Shown one piece after another: positions 1-8,811 of a stretch of DNA of 13,321 nucleotides; within the stretch, counting starts at the first letter, position 1; every line of letters begins with the position of its first letter. A model generated the notes under the pieces. The model worked only from the letters and a program-made list of their open reading frames with translations, had not been told where the DNA came from and did no database searches. The DNA comes from Saprospirales bacterium (GTDB taxonomy: Bacteria; Bacteroidota; Bacteroidia; Chitinophagales; Saprospiraceae): NCBI GenBank assembly GCA_003448025.1, contig DLXL01000307.1, positions 1 through 13,321 of the forward strand. The letters run 5' to 3'. The position numbers and the translations under genes are program-made.

Positions 1-162
1 CGCGGAGTCGCGGAGGTTTTTTACCGCAGAGACGCGGAGGTTTTTACCGCGGAGGCGCGGAGACGCAGAGATTTTTTTACCGCGGAGACGCGGAGGTTTT
101 TTACCACGGAGATGTAGAGAGCTGATACCCCTCCGCGTCTCTGCGTCTCCGCGGTAAAAAAA
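1..162. repeat. GC-rich intergenic repeat cluster, direct and inverted copies
   Basis: At least four direct copies of a unit of about 24 bases, roughly a T6 run followed by ACCGCGGAGACGCGGAGG, lie at about 17-40, 41-71, 72-96 and 97-119, with a partial copy at 1-16. An inverted copy follows at 131-162. The inverted copy can pair with the 72-96 or 41-71 copies to form a long GC-rich hairpin. The cluster lies directly downstream of the leftward carboxypeptidase gene, whose stop is at 181-183, so it would be in that transcript's 3' end and could stop or stabilise it (inference). The array is cut by the window edge. Confidence 0.85.
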
Positions 163-180
163 CTCTCCACAGTAAAAACC

Positions 181-1548
181 TCAAAAACGCTCATAAATCA
201 GCTGAAGGATCCGCTGGGACTCCTCCCGATAAGGTTTGGCCGGGCCAGTGAAATTATTGTGCATTAGGCTGAATATCAACATTTTACCACTTCTGGCACG
301 CAGGTAGCCGCTCAGGCAGGCTACCCCACTCATCCCGCCTGTTTTAGCATGTAAAGGCAGACTTGTTGGCCAGTCTTTGAACGGGCCGTTGCCCCCCGGA
401 TATGGGAAATATGACAAAAGTTTCTCCTTTGGCTGTTTATCCCAGAGTCGTTTCAATACGCTTGCCAATCCGCCGGGACTGATCAGATTATACCTGGAAA
501 GCCCGCTGCCATCCACCCATCTTGGTGTGGGTACTATCGATGCAAAAGAGGTATTCTGCATTTCCTGAATGATCAACGATTCTTTCAAGGCGCCAAATTT
601 CCGGTCTGCACACATGAGCAACAGCTGTTCGGCCAGAAAATTATCGCTGATGTACATCATTTGGCGCAAAACCGTATCTCTGGGTGTACTGTACAAGGTA
701 CGCCAGGGTCCGTCTACCTCTGTTTCGCAGGATCCCGGAAAATTTTGGTAACAAATATGATCAAACGATTTCCCAAGGGTGTCTGGCAGATAATAGGTCA
801 TCATTCCGCCATCTGCCGACATTTCCGGAATAGGTATTTTGTCGGTAAAGCCAACGCCAAAAATGGAGTCCGGATGACTGAGCAGAAAATACGGCAGCTG
901 TTCCAGTCGGTAAACGCCTACTGTTTTGGGGTATAAATCGTTCTGTGGTTCAAAAACGGGAGTCCCTGGGTGCTTTGGTGTACTCATCCATTGGCCATCG
1001 CCTGTTTTTTGCCAGTGTATTATGTTGCCGTAATAGGGAAAATCAGAGCGCTCAGCAGAATAGTCATCATTGTAGTCATCCCAGGCCCAACCTTTTCCAA
1101 ACCGAGGTATTATCCGACGTTCAACTATCAGGGGATCCTGTTGTGCTTTCATCCACTGAAAAGCAGATTGCCAGGCCTGGTAGTCCGGATGTAAAAATGT
1201 TGGATCTCCTTTACCACGAATGAGCCAGCGCTGGTCTTTGGTACGGGCTACTTCCAGACTCGGAAGTGAATCGCCCAGGTATTCCAGGCTGGTGGCCAGG
1301 GTTAGAATTTTGGTACAGGAGGCCGGGGTGAACAACTGCTGGTCGTTCACTGAAACCAGGGTTTCGCCGGTATTGGCATCCATCAAAACGAACCCGGTAT
1401 GCGCATTGGCATACACTTTTGACGACTCGATTTCCTGTTTTACCAATAGTAGCTGGCGTCCAGTCCTGAATTTACCCGCAGCGCAAGAGGACAGGGCTGC
1501 CAACATCAGGAGCAACCCAATAACATACCAAATACGAAGCTGAAACAT
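181..1548 (-). CDS. dacB: D-alanyl-D-alanine carboxypeptidase/endopeptidase (peptidase S13, PBP4 type), lipoprotein
   Basis: A penicillin-binding protein of 455 residues that would trim or cleave D-Ala-containing stem peptides and cross-links in peptidoglycan. All three active-site motifs of the serine penicillin-binding fold are visible: SxxK as SCTK at residues 77-80, SxN as SDN at 301-303, and KTG at 402-404. The family signature DGSGLSRYN lies near 346-354. The long gap between the first two motifs is usual for class-C PBP4/DacB proteins. The N-terminus has a hydrophobic segment ending in LSSC with Cys22, so it is probably a lipoprotein held in the cell envelope. The ATG starts 2 bases after the stop of the upstream permease, which suggests one transcript and translational coupling. 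The family is firm; the dacB symbol is by family and not by proven orthology. Confidence 0.93.
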   Translation of the reverse strand: MFQLRIWYVIGLLLMLAALSSCAAGKFRTGRQLLLVKQEIESSKVYANAHTGFVLMDANTGETLVSVNDQQLFTPASCTKILTLATSLEYLGDSLPSLEVARTKDQRWLIRGKGDPTFLHPDYQAWQSAFQWMKAQQDPLIVERRIIPRFGKGWAWDDYNDDYSAERSDFPYYGNIIHWQKTGDGQWMSTPKHPGTPVFEPQNDLYPKTVGVYRLEQLPYFLLSHPDSIFGVGFTDKIPIPEMSADGGMMTYYLPDTLGKSFDHICYQNFPGSCETEVDGPWRTLYSTPRDTVLRQMMYISDNFLAEQLLLMCADRKFGALKESLIIQEMQNTSFASIVPTPRWVDGSGLSRYNLISPGGLASVLKRLWDKQPKEKLLSYFPYPGGNGPFKDWPTSLPLHAKTGGMSGVACLSGYLRARSGKMLIFSLMHNNFTGPAKPYREESQRILQLIYERF

Positions 1549-1550
1549 GC

Positions 1551-3482
1551 TCAGGTGGTTTTTGCCTTGGCTAACTTGCTATTGGCATAGCCATAACTGA
1601 AATAAATCACCAGGCCAGCCGCCAGCCAGATAAAGAATCCCGCCCAGCTTTTAGCCGGAATTTGAGCCATCATGTAAAAGCAGGACACCAAACCCAGGAT
1701 CGGGATCAGCGACAGGTTGTGCCTGAAAGCCAATGCCGCCAGTACCAGACTTGTCAGAATGAATAGCCACATGGGGATTTTATGTTGAAATAACGACCAG
1801 CCTGACTCAAATTTGGCGGAATCCGGCACCGGAGCAGCCTCCACCGTCCGGGCATATGCATCCGATTCCAGGGCAGTGAGATAATCGCCAATAGCTCCAT
1901 TCACTGCAGCCATTCCTGCGCTGTCGCGCGCGCTTAAAAAGCTTTGCAGCCCGGGTATTTGCGCCTCAGGCACATGATGCAGGAAATCCTCCACGCCATA
2001 CAACTGTTTTTCGTTGGTCACCCAGGCTTTGGTATCCGTTGGATTGTGTACAGCCAGGTAATAACCTGCCGCAACGAGCATCAGAGGGAATATCCATTTG
2101 GCATTGACGTAAGGCGTGCGGAATTTACCCCGTGGTGCATCAGGCTGAACCTGCAGCTTCAATACCCCGCCGCACACCAGTACAAAGGCAAAAAGGGTAC
2201 CCATGCTGCAAAGGTCAAGCACCGTGTCGCTGGGAATGAACAGCATGGGGATCACCACGAAAAGGCCGGTAATGACCGTTGCAAACGTTGGCGTCCGGAA
2301 CTTTGGGTGGATGTAGGAAAAACGTTTGGGCAGCAACCCGTCGCGACTCATGGTCATCCAGATGCGTGGCTGCCCAAGCTGGAACACCAGAAACACGCCC
2401 GCCATGGCCACCACTGCGCTCACGGCAATGATACCGGAGAACCATTTCAGGTTGATTTTTTCAAAAACATAAGCCAGCGGGTCATTTACATCCAGCTCCG
2501 TGTAGTTCACCATACCTGTCAATACCAGAGCAATAATGATGTATAAAATGGTGCAAATAATGATGGAATACACCATTGCTCTAGGCAGATCGCGCTGAGG
2601 ATCTTTGCACTCTTCCGCAGTGGTAGAAAGTGCATCAAAACCAATATAGGCAAAAAACACAGATGAAACGCCCGCCATGACACCGCCAAAACCATTGGGG
2701 GCAAAAGGATGCCAGTTTTCCACGTTTACGTAACCGGCGCCTACAATGATTACAAGAACTACCACGATTAACTTCAGCACTACCATCAGATTGCCGGCAT
2801 TTTTGGATTCTTTCATGCCAATATATACCAGTGCAGTGATCAGAATAGACATCACAATGGCAGGAATATCCAGAATTATGCGCAATCCACCCAGTTTGGG
2901 CGCCGATTGCCATGCCAGGTACGCTTCCCGTTGGGATTGGCTGAAATCAGCCTCTGTTTGACCACCCTTGATGAATGCTACAGCAGCATCGTACCCCTGG
3001 TGCGCCGACACATAATCAATGGCAGCCCATTCTGGAATATGCCAACCGGCACTGTCGCATAAACTGGTGAAATAACTGGACCAGGATACTGCCACTGTGA
3101 TATTGCCTACGGCGTATTCCATCACCTGTGCCCAGCCGATAATCCAGGCAATAAGCTCGCCAAATGCCACGTAGGAATAGGTGTAAGCGCTACCAGACAC
3201 CGGAAGCATGGAGGCAAACTCCGCATAAGCAAAAGCGGCAAAACCGCATGCCATGGCCGTGAAAATGAATAAAAAGACCACCGCCGGGCCGCCATTAAAA
3301 CTGGCAGAGCCGATGGTACTGAAAATGCCGGCGCCGATAATGGCAGCAATACCGAGTGCCGTCAGATCACGGACACCTAAATTCTTGTGCAATCCACCTG
3401 AGCCATGAATTTCTTCGTGCTTGGCAGATGAAATTGCATCATGGACTGATTTTTTGCGGAAAAGATTGTTGAAAAGAGCCAT
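1551..3482 (-). CDS. APC-superfamily amino-acid permease (cationic amino-acid transporter-like)
   Basis: An inner-membrane amino-acid transporter of 643 residues from the preferred start. The first membrane helix carries GIAAIIGAGIF (residues 44-54), the APC signature. The FFAYIGFDALSTTAEE stretch (about 276-291), followed by KDPQRDLP, is typical of the CAT branch, which takes up basic or other amino acids by proton coupling or exchange; the substrate cannot be read from sequence. I count about 12-14 membrane segments. The frame is open to 3563, but the ATG at 3480-3482 (MALFNNLFRKK) fits the family N-terminus better, and the longer form would overlap the upstream gene's stop. Two polar loops are unusually long: about residues 143-201, and about 479-567 before the last helices. 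The gene sits between the DUF2071 gene and the carboxypeptidase gene. Confidence 0.92.
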   Translation of the reverse strand: MALFNNLFRKKSVHDAISSAKHEEIHGSGGLHKNLGVRDLTALGIAAIIGAGIFSTIGSASFNGGPAVVFLFIFTAMACGFAAFAYAEFASMLPVSGSAYTYSYVAFGELIAWIIGWAQVMEYAVGNITVAVSWSSYFTSLCDSAGWHIPEWAAIDYVSAHQGYDAAVAFIKGGQTEADFSQSQREAYLAWQSAPKLGGLRIILDIPAIVMSILITALVYIGMKESKNAGNLMVVLKLIVVVLVIIVGAGYVNVENWHPFAPNGFGGVMAGVSSVFFAYIGFDALSTTAEECKDPQRDLPRAMVYSIIICTILYIIIALVLTGMVNYTELDVNDPLAYVFEKINLKWFSGIIAVSAVVAMAGVFLVFQLGQPRIWMTMSRDGLLPKRFSYIHPKFRTPTFATVITGLFVVIPMLFIPSDTVLDLCSMGTLFAFVLVCGGVLKLQVQPDAPRGKFRTPYVNAKWIFPLMLVAAGYYLAVHNPTDTKAWVTNEKQLYGVEDFLHHVPEAQIPGLQSFLSARDSAGMAAVNGAIGDYLTALESDAYARTVEAAPVPDSAKFESGWSLFQHKIPMWLFILTSLVLAALAFRHNLSLIPILGLVSCFYMMAQIPAKSWAGFFIWLAAGLVIYFSYGYANSKLAKAKTT

Positions 3483-3559
3483 AGGGTTGATACTGGTTGT
3501 CTGAAAGGAGACCTGAGCAAGCCCGATTTCCAGCGTCCAAAGTATGGCATTCCAACCAA

Positions 3560-4273
3560 TCAAATCTTTGATTTTTCCAAAACAGAAATCTCTGAGCCCT
3601 CAGCAAGAAAACAGGAAACGGGTTTTTGGGCCAGGCATTGGGCAAACTCCTGACCATAAAGCAGGGAATAATCTCCCTTTGTTTCTAAGTCGTGTACCGG
3701 ATAAATATCCCAACGTGGGTGCTGAACCTGATATTCATTGGTGGACTGGGGGCCGGTTTGGGCATATCCCCAATAATGTTCCGTGATAAACTCTGCTTCG
3801 CTGCCAACTTCCAGCGGGCTGGCCACCGGGGAGGTTTCTGCAGCCAGTTTGTACCAGTTTCCACCCCAAAGCGGCTTCCATTCGTAGGAAACATAATGAC
3901 TATCGGGTTTCAAATCCCAGGTATGACGCATTCTGTAAGTGGCGTAATGCTCGCCATAAACCGTATTGGCAATCAGCGTAATGGCCGGTTTAGGTACAAT
4001 TTCCCTGATAAAAACCACGCCCCTTCGCCATTCCCCGTCTACTAATCGGCGCACATAAAACCGGAGATTCACCTCTTCGAAATCCCTGTGAAAAGGAACC
4101 GAAATGCCTAAAACTCTTGTATCCAAAAACATGAACCCCACTAAGCTAACATAGCATTTTCCCTCCCAGAAATCCAGTTCTGTGCCGTAAGGAACATAAG
4201 GTATTAATATTTCCGGGTCAATTTCATAATTGGCCATCAGGAGTTTGCGCCACGAAGCGGTGAGGAATGCCAT
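3560..4273 (-). CDS. DUF2071/YqjF-family protein
   Basis: A soluble protein of 237 residues that I assign to the DUF2071 (YqjF-like) family. The support is overall pattern: the opening MAFLTASWRKLLMANYEIDP, the PYVPYGTELD segment at about 25-34, the conserved FEEVNLRFYV block at 65-74, and GVVFIRE at about 85-91. The biochemical role of the family is not established, so I give none. No signal peptide or membrane segment is visible. It is the first gene of the leftward run and begins 11 bases after the terminator T-tract of gcvP. No promoter matching the Bacteroidota consensus is obvious in that short gap, so transcription may come from read-through or from a start hidden in the terminator region. 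The distance from its stop to the preferred permease start is 77 bases. Confidence 0.85.
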   Translation of the reverse strand: MAFLTASWRKLLMANYEIDPEILIPYVPYGTELDFWEGKCYVSLVGFMFLDTRVLGISVPFHRDFEEVNLRFYVRRLVDGEWRRGVVFIREIVPKPAITLIANTVYGEHYATYRMRHTWDLKPDSHYVSYEWKPLWGGNWYKLAAETSPVASPLEVGSEAEFITEHYWGYAQTGPQSTNEYQVQHPRWDIYPVHDLETKGDYSLLYGQEFAQCLAQKPVSCFLAEGSEISVLEKSKI

Positions 4274-4283
4274 ATTATTTGAT

Positions 4284-4335
4284 GGAATAAAAAAAAGGGA
4301 GTTGCATACGGCTTGGAACGTTGCAACTCCCTTTT
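4284..4335 (-). terminator. Intrinsic terminator downstream of gcvP
   Basis: A perfect 14-base-pair inverted repeat has arms at 4293-4306 and 4322-4335 around a 15-base loop. On the minus strand the hairpin is followed by a run of nine T, then ATT. It lies 23 bases beyond the gcvP stop and separates gcvP from the DUF2071-permease-carboxypeptidase run. Confidence 0.9.
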
Positions 4336-4358
4336 GGTTTTAAAAAATTGAGCCGGAA

Positions 4359-7208
4359 CTACGCGTACTCCTCAATTGGCGGACAAATGCACACCAGATT
4401 GCGGTCGCCATAAGCCTGGTCAATTCTGCCCACCGTTGGCCAGAATTTAAAGCCCTGGCGCAGGTATGGCAGCGGGAAAGCTGCCTTTTCACGGGAATAC
4501 TTGTGCTTCCAGGTATCGCCGGTCACTTCTTCGCAGGTGTGTGGTGCATTATGCAACGGATTGTTCTCGGTGTCGAATTCGCCGCGTGCAATGGCGTCAA
4601 TTTCCTCGCGGATAGCCAACAATGCATCGCAGAATCGATCCAGTTCGGCTTTGCTTTCGCTCTCCGTTGGTTCGATCATGATGGTGCCTGCAACCGGGAA
4701 GGAAAGGGTTGGTGCGTGGAACCCGTAATCCATCAAACGCTTGGCAATGTCTTCAGCGCCTACCAATGATTTAAATGGACGCATATCCACAATCATTTCG
4801 TGTGCGCAGCGACCGTTTTCGCCGGAATACAGGATCTCATAGGCCCCTTCCAGACGCGCTTTAATATAGTTGGCGTTTAGAATAGCGTATTTGGTAGCGT
4901 TGGTGACGCCTTCAGCACCCAGCATGCGGATATATGCGTAGGAGATCAGCAAAATGCTGGCGCTTCCCCATGGGGCCGCAGATACTGCGGTGGTACCTTG
5001 AGTGCCACCCGTTTCAACAAAAACGTGTTTAGGCAGGTATGGCGCCAGACTGTCGTTACAGCAGATCGGGCCCATACCCGGGCCACCGCCCCCGTGCGGG
5101 ATAGCAAAGGTTTTGTGCAGGTTCAGGTGACAAACATCCGCACCGATGGTAGCAGGGCTGGTCAATCCAACCTGAGCATTCATGTTGGCGCCATCCATGT
5201 ATACTTTACCGCCATGCTGATGAATAATATCACAAACCTCTTTGATGCTTGTTTCAAAAACCCCGTGCGTGGAAGGATACGTCACCATCAGGCAGGAAAG
5301 GTTAGCAGAATGTTGCTCAGCTTTAGCCCTCAGATCGTTCAAATCGATGTTGCCACGCTCGTCACAAGCCACTACAACCACTTCCATGCCAGCCATTACA
5401 GCAGATGCCGGATTGGTACCATGTGCGGAAGAAGGGATCAGGGAAACATTTCTATGGGCTCCGCCGGTGGCCATGTGATAGGCACGAATCGCTATAAGTC
5501 CTGCGTATTCCCCCTGCGCGCCACTATTGGGTTGCAGAGAGCAGGCAGAAAATCCCGTTATTTCGCAGAGGTATTTTTCTAACTCGCTGATGATATGGCC
5601 ATAACCTTTAGCCTGGGATACCGGCATGAAGGGGTGCATGTTGGACCAGTTTTCCCAGCTTACCGGAATCATTTCAGCGGCAGCATTCAACTTCATGGTG
5701 CATGATCCCAGGGAGATCATACTGTGCACAAGGGATAAGTCTTTGTTTTCCAGACGCTTGATATAACGCATCATGTCGCTTTCGGTATGGTAGGTGTTGA
5801 ATACCGGGTGCGTCAGATAGGATGATTCGCGAGCCAAACCAAGATTATTTGATTTGGATTTAGCCAATGAGGCATGAACCCCAAACACATTCAGAATATC
5901 ATTCAGATCTTGCTCTGTTACGGTCTCATCCAGCGCAATTTGAATGGACTGAGCATCATGGAAAAAATTGATTCCAACGGCTTCTGCGTTGGCAAGAATG
6001 GTTGACAATTGCGCAGGAGAGGCTTCTATACGGAGCGTATCAAAAAACCTGGTATTGGTTTGTTTGAATCCGGCGCTCGTTAAGGCAGCGGCCAGGGAAA
6101 CAGCCATATCATGTACTCGCTGTGCAATTCCACGGATACCGGAAGGTCCATGATATACAGCATACATGGCCGCCATATTGGACAACAAGGCCTGAGCTGT
6201 ACATATGTTTGAAGTTGCCTTTTCCCGGCGAATGTGTTGCTCACGCGTTTGGAGAGCCATACGGAGGGCGCGATTTCCATGTTTATCTACAGAAACGCCA
6301 ATGATACGACCTGGAATCTGGCGCTTGAAATCTTCAGTACAGGCAAAATAGGCTGCATGCGGGCCGCCGTATCCAAGTGGAACACCTAATCGTTGCGTAT
6401 TGCCTATGGCTGCATCAGCGCCCCATTCACCGGGAGGAGTGAGCAAAGCAAGCGAAAGAATATCAGCAGCAACGCAAACAAAATTGCCATTTGCCTTTGC
6501 TTTTTCTACAAATGCCCGATAATCTTCAATATTGCCCTGAGCATCAGGGTATTGCAGCATGACGCCGAAGGTTTTTTCAGAGAATTCAAATGATTTCCAA
6601 TCTCCGATTTTCAACTCGATACCATGAGGCATGGCACGGGTTTTAAGAATATCGATGGTTTGCGGCAGCACTTTATCAGAAACAAAAAACACATTGGCTT
6701 CCTGGCCGGCTTGAGCACGCTTATTTTTTTCATGATAAAACATGTTCATTGCCTCAGAAGCAGCCGTTCCTTCGTCCAGCAAACTTGCATTGGCAATCGG
6801 TAAGCCCGTCAGGTCGCACACCATGGTTTGGAAATTCAAAAGGCTTTCCAGACGACCCTGGGCAATTTCGGCCTGATAAGGGGTGTACTGCGTATACCAA
6901 CCGGGATTGCTGAACAAGTTGCGTAATATAACCGGCGGTGTGATAGTGCCATAATAGCCCATCCCGATGTAATTGCGCATAACCCGATTCTGTAATGCAA
7001 CATTTTTGAGCTCCTGCAGATACTCAAATTCAGATTGAGCCGGCGGAAGGTCCAATGACTTTTTAAGCCTAATGGAAGCAGGAACCGTTTGTTCAATCAA
7101 TTCGTCCAGAGAATTTACCTTCAGGACTTTGAGCATTTCTTTGGTTTCAGATTCGCTGGGACCGATATGCCGACGCTCGAAGCGGTCGGGATGTGGAAAT
7201 AAACTCAT
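4359..7208 (-). CDS. gcvP: Glycine dehydrogenase (decarboxylating), P-protein of the glycine cleavage system
   Basis: The pyridoxal-phosphate enzyme that decarboxylates glycine and passes the aminomethyl group to the lipoyl arm of H-protein, feeding one-carbon metabolism in the cytosol. From the preferred ATG it has 949 residues, close to the 957 of E. coli GcvP. It is the fused single-chain form, with both halves present. The cofactor lysine lies in [18 protein letters not shown], at residue 699 from this start. [10 protein letters not shown] near the N-terminus and the [15 protein letters not shown] block at the start of the second half are family landmarks. The frame extends to a GTG at 7277, but those extra 23 codons only read through a short direct repeat, so the ATG at 7206-7208 ([17 protein letters not shown]) is preferred. 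No gcvT or gcvH is nearby. The stop is TAG and a strong terminator follows. Confidence 0.97.
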   Translation of the reverse strand: MSLFPHPDRFERRHIGPSESETKEMLKVLKVNSLDELIEQTVPASIRLKKSLDLPPAQSEFEYLQELKNVALQNRVMRNYIGMGYYGTITPPVILRNLFSNPGWYTQYTPYQAEIAQGRLESLLNFQTMVCDLTGLPIANASLLDEGTAASEAMNMFYHEKNKRAQAGQEANVFFVSDKVLPQTIDILKTRAMPHGIELKIGDWKSFEFSEKTFGVMLQYPDAQGNIEDYRAFVEKAKANGNFVCVAADILSLALLTPPGEWGADAAIGNTQRLGVPLGYGGPHAAYFACTEDFKRQIPGRIIGVSVDKHGNRALRMALQTREQHIRREKATSNICTAQALLSNMAAMYAVYHGPSGIRGIAQRVHDMAVSLAAALTSAGFKQTNTRFFDTLRIEASPAQLSTILANAEAVGINFFHDAQSIQIALDETVTEQDLNDILNVFGVHASLAKSKSNNLGLARESSYLTHPVFNTYHTESDMMRYIKRLENKDLSLVHSMISLGSCTMKLNAAAEMIPVSWENWSNMHPFMPVSQAKGYGHIISELEKYLCEITGFSACSLQPNSGAQGEYAGLIAIRAYHMATGGAHRNVSLIPSSAHGTNPASAVMAGMEVVVVACDERGNIDLNDLRAKAEQHSANLSCLMVTYPSTHGVFETSIKEVCDIIHQHGGKVYMDGANMNAQVGLTSPATIGADVCHLNLHKTFAIPHGGGGPGMGPICCNDSLAPYLPKHVFVETGGTQGTTAVSAAPWGSASILLISYAYIRMLGAEGVTNATKYAILNANYIKARLEGAYEILYSGENGRCAHEMIVDMRPFKSLVGAEDIAKRLMDYGFHAPTLSFPVAGTIMIEPTESESKAELDRFCDALLAIREEIDAIARGEFDTENNPLHNAPHTCEEVTGDTWKHKYSREKAAFPLPYLRQGFKFWPTVGRIDQAYGDRNLVCICPPIEEYA

Positions 7209-7212
7209 AAAC

Positions 7213-7264
7213 AATGAGTGAGTAGGTGATTGAGTTAATGAGTGATTGGCAGAATGAGTGATTG
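7213..7264. repeat. Short direct repeats in the gcvP leader
   Basis: AATGAGTGATTG occurs exactly at 7237-7248 and 7253-7264, and AATGAGTGA at 7213-7221, with related GTGATTG and TGAG words between. The repeats fill most of the space between the glycosyltransferase stop and the gcvP ATG. They lie in the 5' untranslated leader if the ATG at 7208 is correct. The frame stays open through them, which explains the spurious longer GTG start. Confidence 0.7.
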
Positions 7265-7289
7265 TATTGTGGTGCACTCAAAACGCGGC

Positions 7290-7297
7290 GAAGGTAT
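7290..7297 (-). promoter_or_regulatory. Possible gcvP promoter -7 element
   Basis: On the minus strand the sequence reads TACCTTCG, one base off the Bacteroidota TAnnTTTG consensus, about 80 bases before the gcvP ATG. No convincing -33 TTTG is seen at the right distance. The same TAnnTTCG variant occurs before the upstream glycosyltransferase, which raises confidence slightly. Confidence 0.3.
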
Positions 7298-7303
7298 AAA
7301 GGT

Positions 7304-8641
7304 TCAGGGAGATTTTCGGGCAGTTTTGGAGACAATTCTCCTTCGGCATTCCCAAATAAGAAACAAACTGAATAAGAGGTATTCAAGCAGGATCAACGGG
7401 TAGTTTTCCAGGTATTTATTCTGATCATAATGGCTGTAAGACAACATGATTAATCCAGACCAAACTATCGGGGCTCTCCAGGAACTGAGCAAGGAAAATG
7501 ACAGAGGAATGCCCAAATACCATGGTTGCACCGTAGCGGCAAAAAAGAGATACCACAAAGCGCCAAAAGTGATGGCTTTAAAGAACTTCAGATCGGCGCG
7601 TTCTCCGGACGGGATGGTCCAGGCCATGGCCACCATCCCCAATGCCCCCAGCAAACCCATGATCGGACCAGACAGCTTGCCGATGTCCCAGCCAGTTTGT
7701 ACCCATCCGATCTCCCTGACCAGGTAATAGAGGCTCGCGTTGAACTGAAATTGCCGGAAATAAAGATCCAGGCTGCTCAACATATTGGGGAGCGCCACCA
7801 AAATGGGTACAAACAATATCAGGGTTATGACTCCTGCCCATACCGCAAACGTCCAACCCCTTTTCAGTCCTAACCATCGCCAAAGGGCAGGGACGAACAA
7901 CAATGGCAACAGCTTGGTGGCAATGGCAAGACTCCACAGCAACGCGGCTGCCCAATCCCGGCCTTTCATCAGGAGCCACACCGAAGCCAGCATGAAAAAT
8001 ACCATCAGCCCTTCGAAATGGCAGTTTCCGGTAAATTCAAGGATGGCGAGTGGGTTCAGGGCGTACCACAGACCTGCGTTGGGGCGCCCTGTTTGGGCAC
8101 CCAGGCGTTTCAATAACAAGATGGAGCCTGCTTCCCCCAGGAAAATGGGAATCTTGATTAAAAACAGGCTGCCTGCTTCCCAGTGTGGGAAAAGCCAGGT
8201 GGAAAAAGCAAAAAACAGCTGGCATACCGGAGGGTAAACTGTGTAGTATCGGGGCGAATTAAGTTTGGCAAAAAGCTCCGGACTCAGCCCCGGAACCTGC
8301 CCGGGCTGTTGCATCCAGTATTCCGGCGTATGGGCAAAGGGGTGAATTCCGGCGTTTATCAGGTGCCCGTCCCACAAAAAGCGGGCATAATCATCGGAAA
8401 AATTGGGCACACTGAACAGTAAAACGAAACGCAGCAACACGCCCAATCCTAACATGGCGGGTATCAGCGTTATGCGGTTTTTTCTTTCCAGGTACAGCAC
8501 TATGCCCAGGTAAATGCCGAAATACAGTAAATACACCAGAATAAAAGGCCAGAAATCAGTTCTGTCCACCCCATATCCGAGATACAGGGTAAAGCCCAGG
8601 GCAGCAGCGGAATAGTTTATCAGCAGTCGTTTTGCGTGCAC
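7304..8641 (-). CDS. GT-C-type membrane glycosyltransferase (GT87/mannosyltransferase-like)
   Basis: A polytopic membrane protein of 445 residues with about ten hydrophobic segments. The first large loop holds NFSDDYARFLWDGHLINAG, with the acidic pair Asp83-Asp84. This is the placing expected for the catalytic or metal-binding acidic residues of GT-C enzymes, which use polyprenyl-phosphate sugars. Further family-like stretches are YTVYPPVCQLFFA and NPLAILEFTGNCHFEGLMVF, seen in DUF2029/GT87 and MptA/B-like mannosyltransferases. It would move a sugar, possibly mannose, onto a lipid or glycan at the outer face of the inner membrane; donor and acceptor are unknown. The start is a GTG (8639-8641), and I find no in-frame ATG close upstream. 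It ends 95 bases before the gcvP ATG and may share a transcript or simply precede it. Confidence 0.8.
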   Translation of the reverse strand: MHAKRLLINYSAAALGFTLYLGYGVDRTDFWPFILVYLLYFGIYLGIVLYLERKNRITLIPAMLGLGVLLRFVLLFSVPNFSDDYARFLWDGHLINAGIHPFAHTPEYWMQQPGQVPGLSPELFAKLNSPRYYTVYPPVCQLFFAFSTWLFPHWEAGSLFLIKIPIFLGEAGSILLLKRLGAQTGRPNAGLWYALNPLAILEFTGNCHFEGLMVFFMLASVWLLMKGRDWAAALLWSLAIATKLLPLLFVPALWRWLGLKRGWTFAVWAGVITLILFVPILVALPNMLSSLDLYFRQFQFNASLYYLVREIGWVQTGWDIGKLSGPIMGLLGALGMVAMAWTIPSGERADLKFFKAITFGALWYLFFAATVQPWYLGIPLSFSLLSSWRAPIVWSGLIMLSYSHYDQNKYLENYPLILLEYLLFSLFLIWECRRRIVSKTARKSP

Positions 8642-8668
8642 GGTGTGGAATAAGGATCCTAAAAAGGA

Positions 8669-8676
8669 CGAAAGTA
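8669..8676 (-). promoter_or_regulatory. Possible promoter -7 element of the glycosyltransferase gene
   Basis: The minus strand reads TACTTTCG, one base off TAnnTTTG, about 28 bases before the GTG start. A T-rich TTTA lies 17 bases further upstream, near a -33 position. The match is imperfect and the element is offered as a candidate only. Confidence 0.3.
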
Positions 8677-8811
8677 GGGTGTATTTTGGATGGTAAAATA
8701 CATGTATGCCGGAGTTTATTACATTCCGTTAACCGGGATTTTCTGTTTAAATATCCATCCAATCCTTACTGTACAATCCCCGGCGGCGTTGCCGGCTGGG
8801 TTAAATTCTGA

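Noticed and set aside
1..162. Possible CRISPR array
   Set aside because: The units are nearly adjacent with only short T-runs between them, there are no unique spacers of regular length, one copy is inverted, and no cas genes are present.
1944..2546. Rightward 200-codon frame opposite the permease gene
   Set aside because: It lies wholly antisense to a well-supported membrane transporter, and its His- and Gln-rich translation has no recognisable domain.
3483..3563. N-terminal extension of the permease (MIGWNAILWT and after)
   Set aside because: It overlaps the end of the DUF2071 gene and adds residues not typical of the family; the ATG at 3482 is the better start.
4998..5582. Rightward 194-codon frame opposite gcvP
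   Set aside because: It is a shadow of a highly conserved coding region, with no domain or start context.
7209..7277. GTG-initiated extension of GcvP by 23 residues
   Set aside because: The added residues, rich in His, Ser and Thr, are only the translation of the leader's direct repeats; the ATG at 7208 gives a normal P-protein N-terminus.
8780..8802. Small GC-rich hairpin (CCGGC and GCCGG) before the fossil element
   Set aside because: The stem is short, no T-tract follows on either strand, and no gene ends there, so it is not supported as a terminator.
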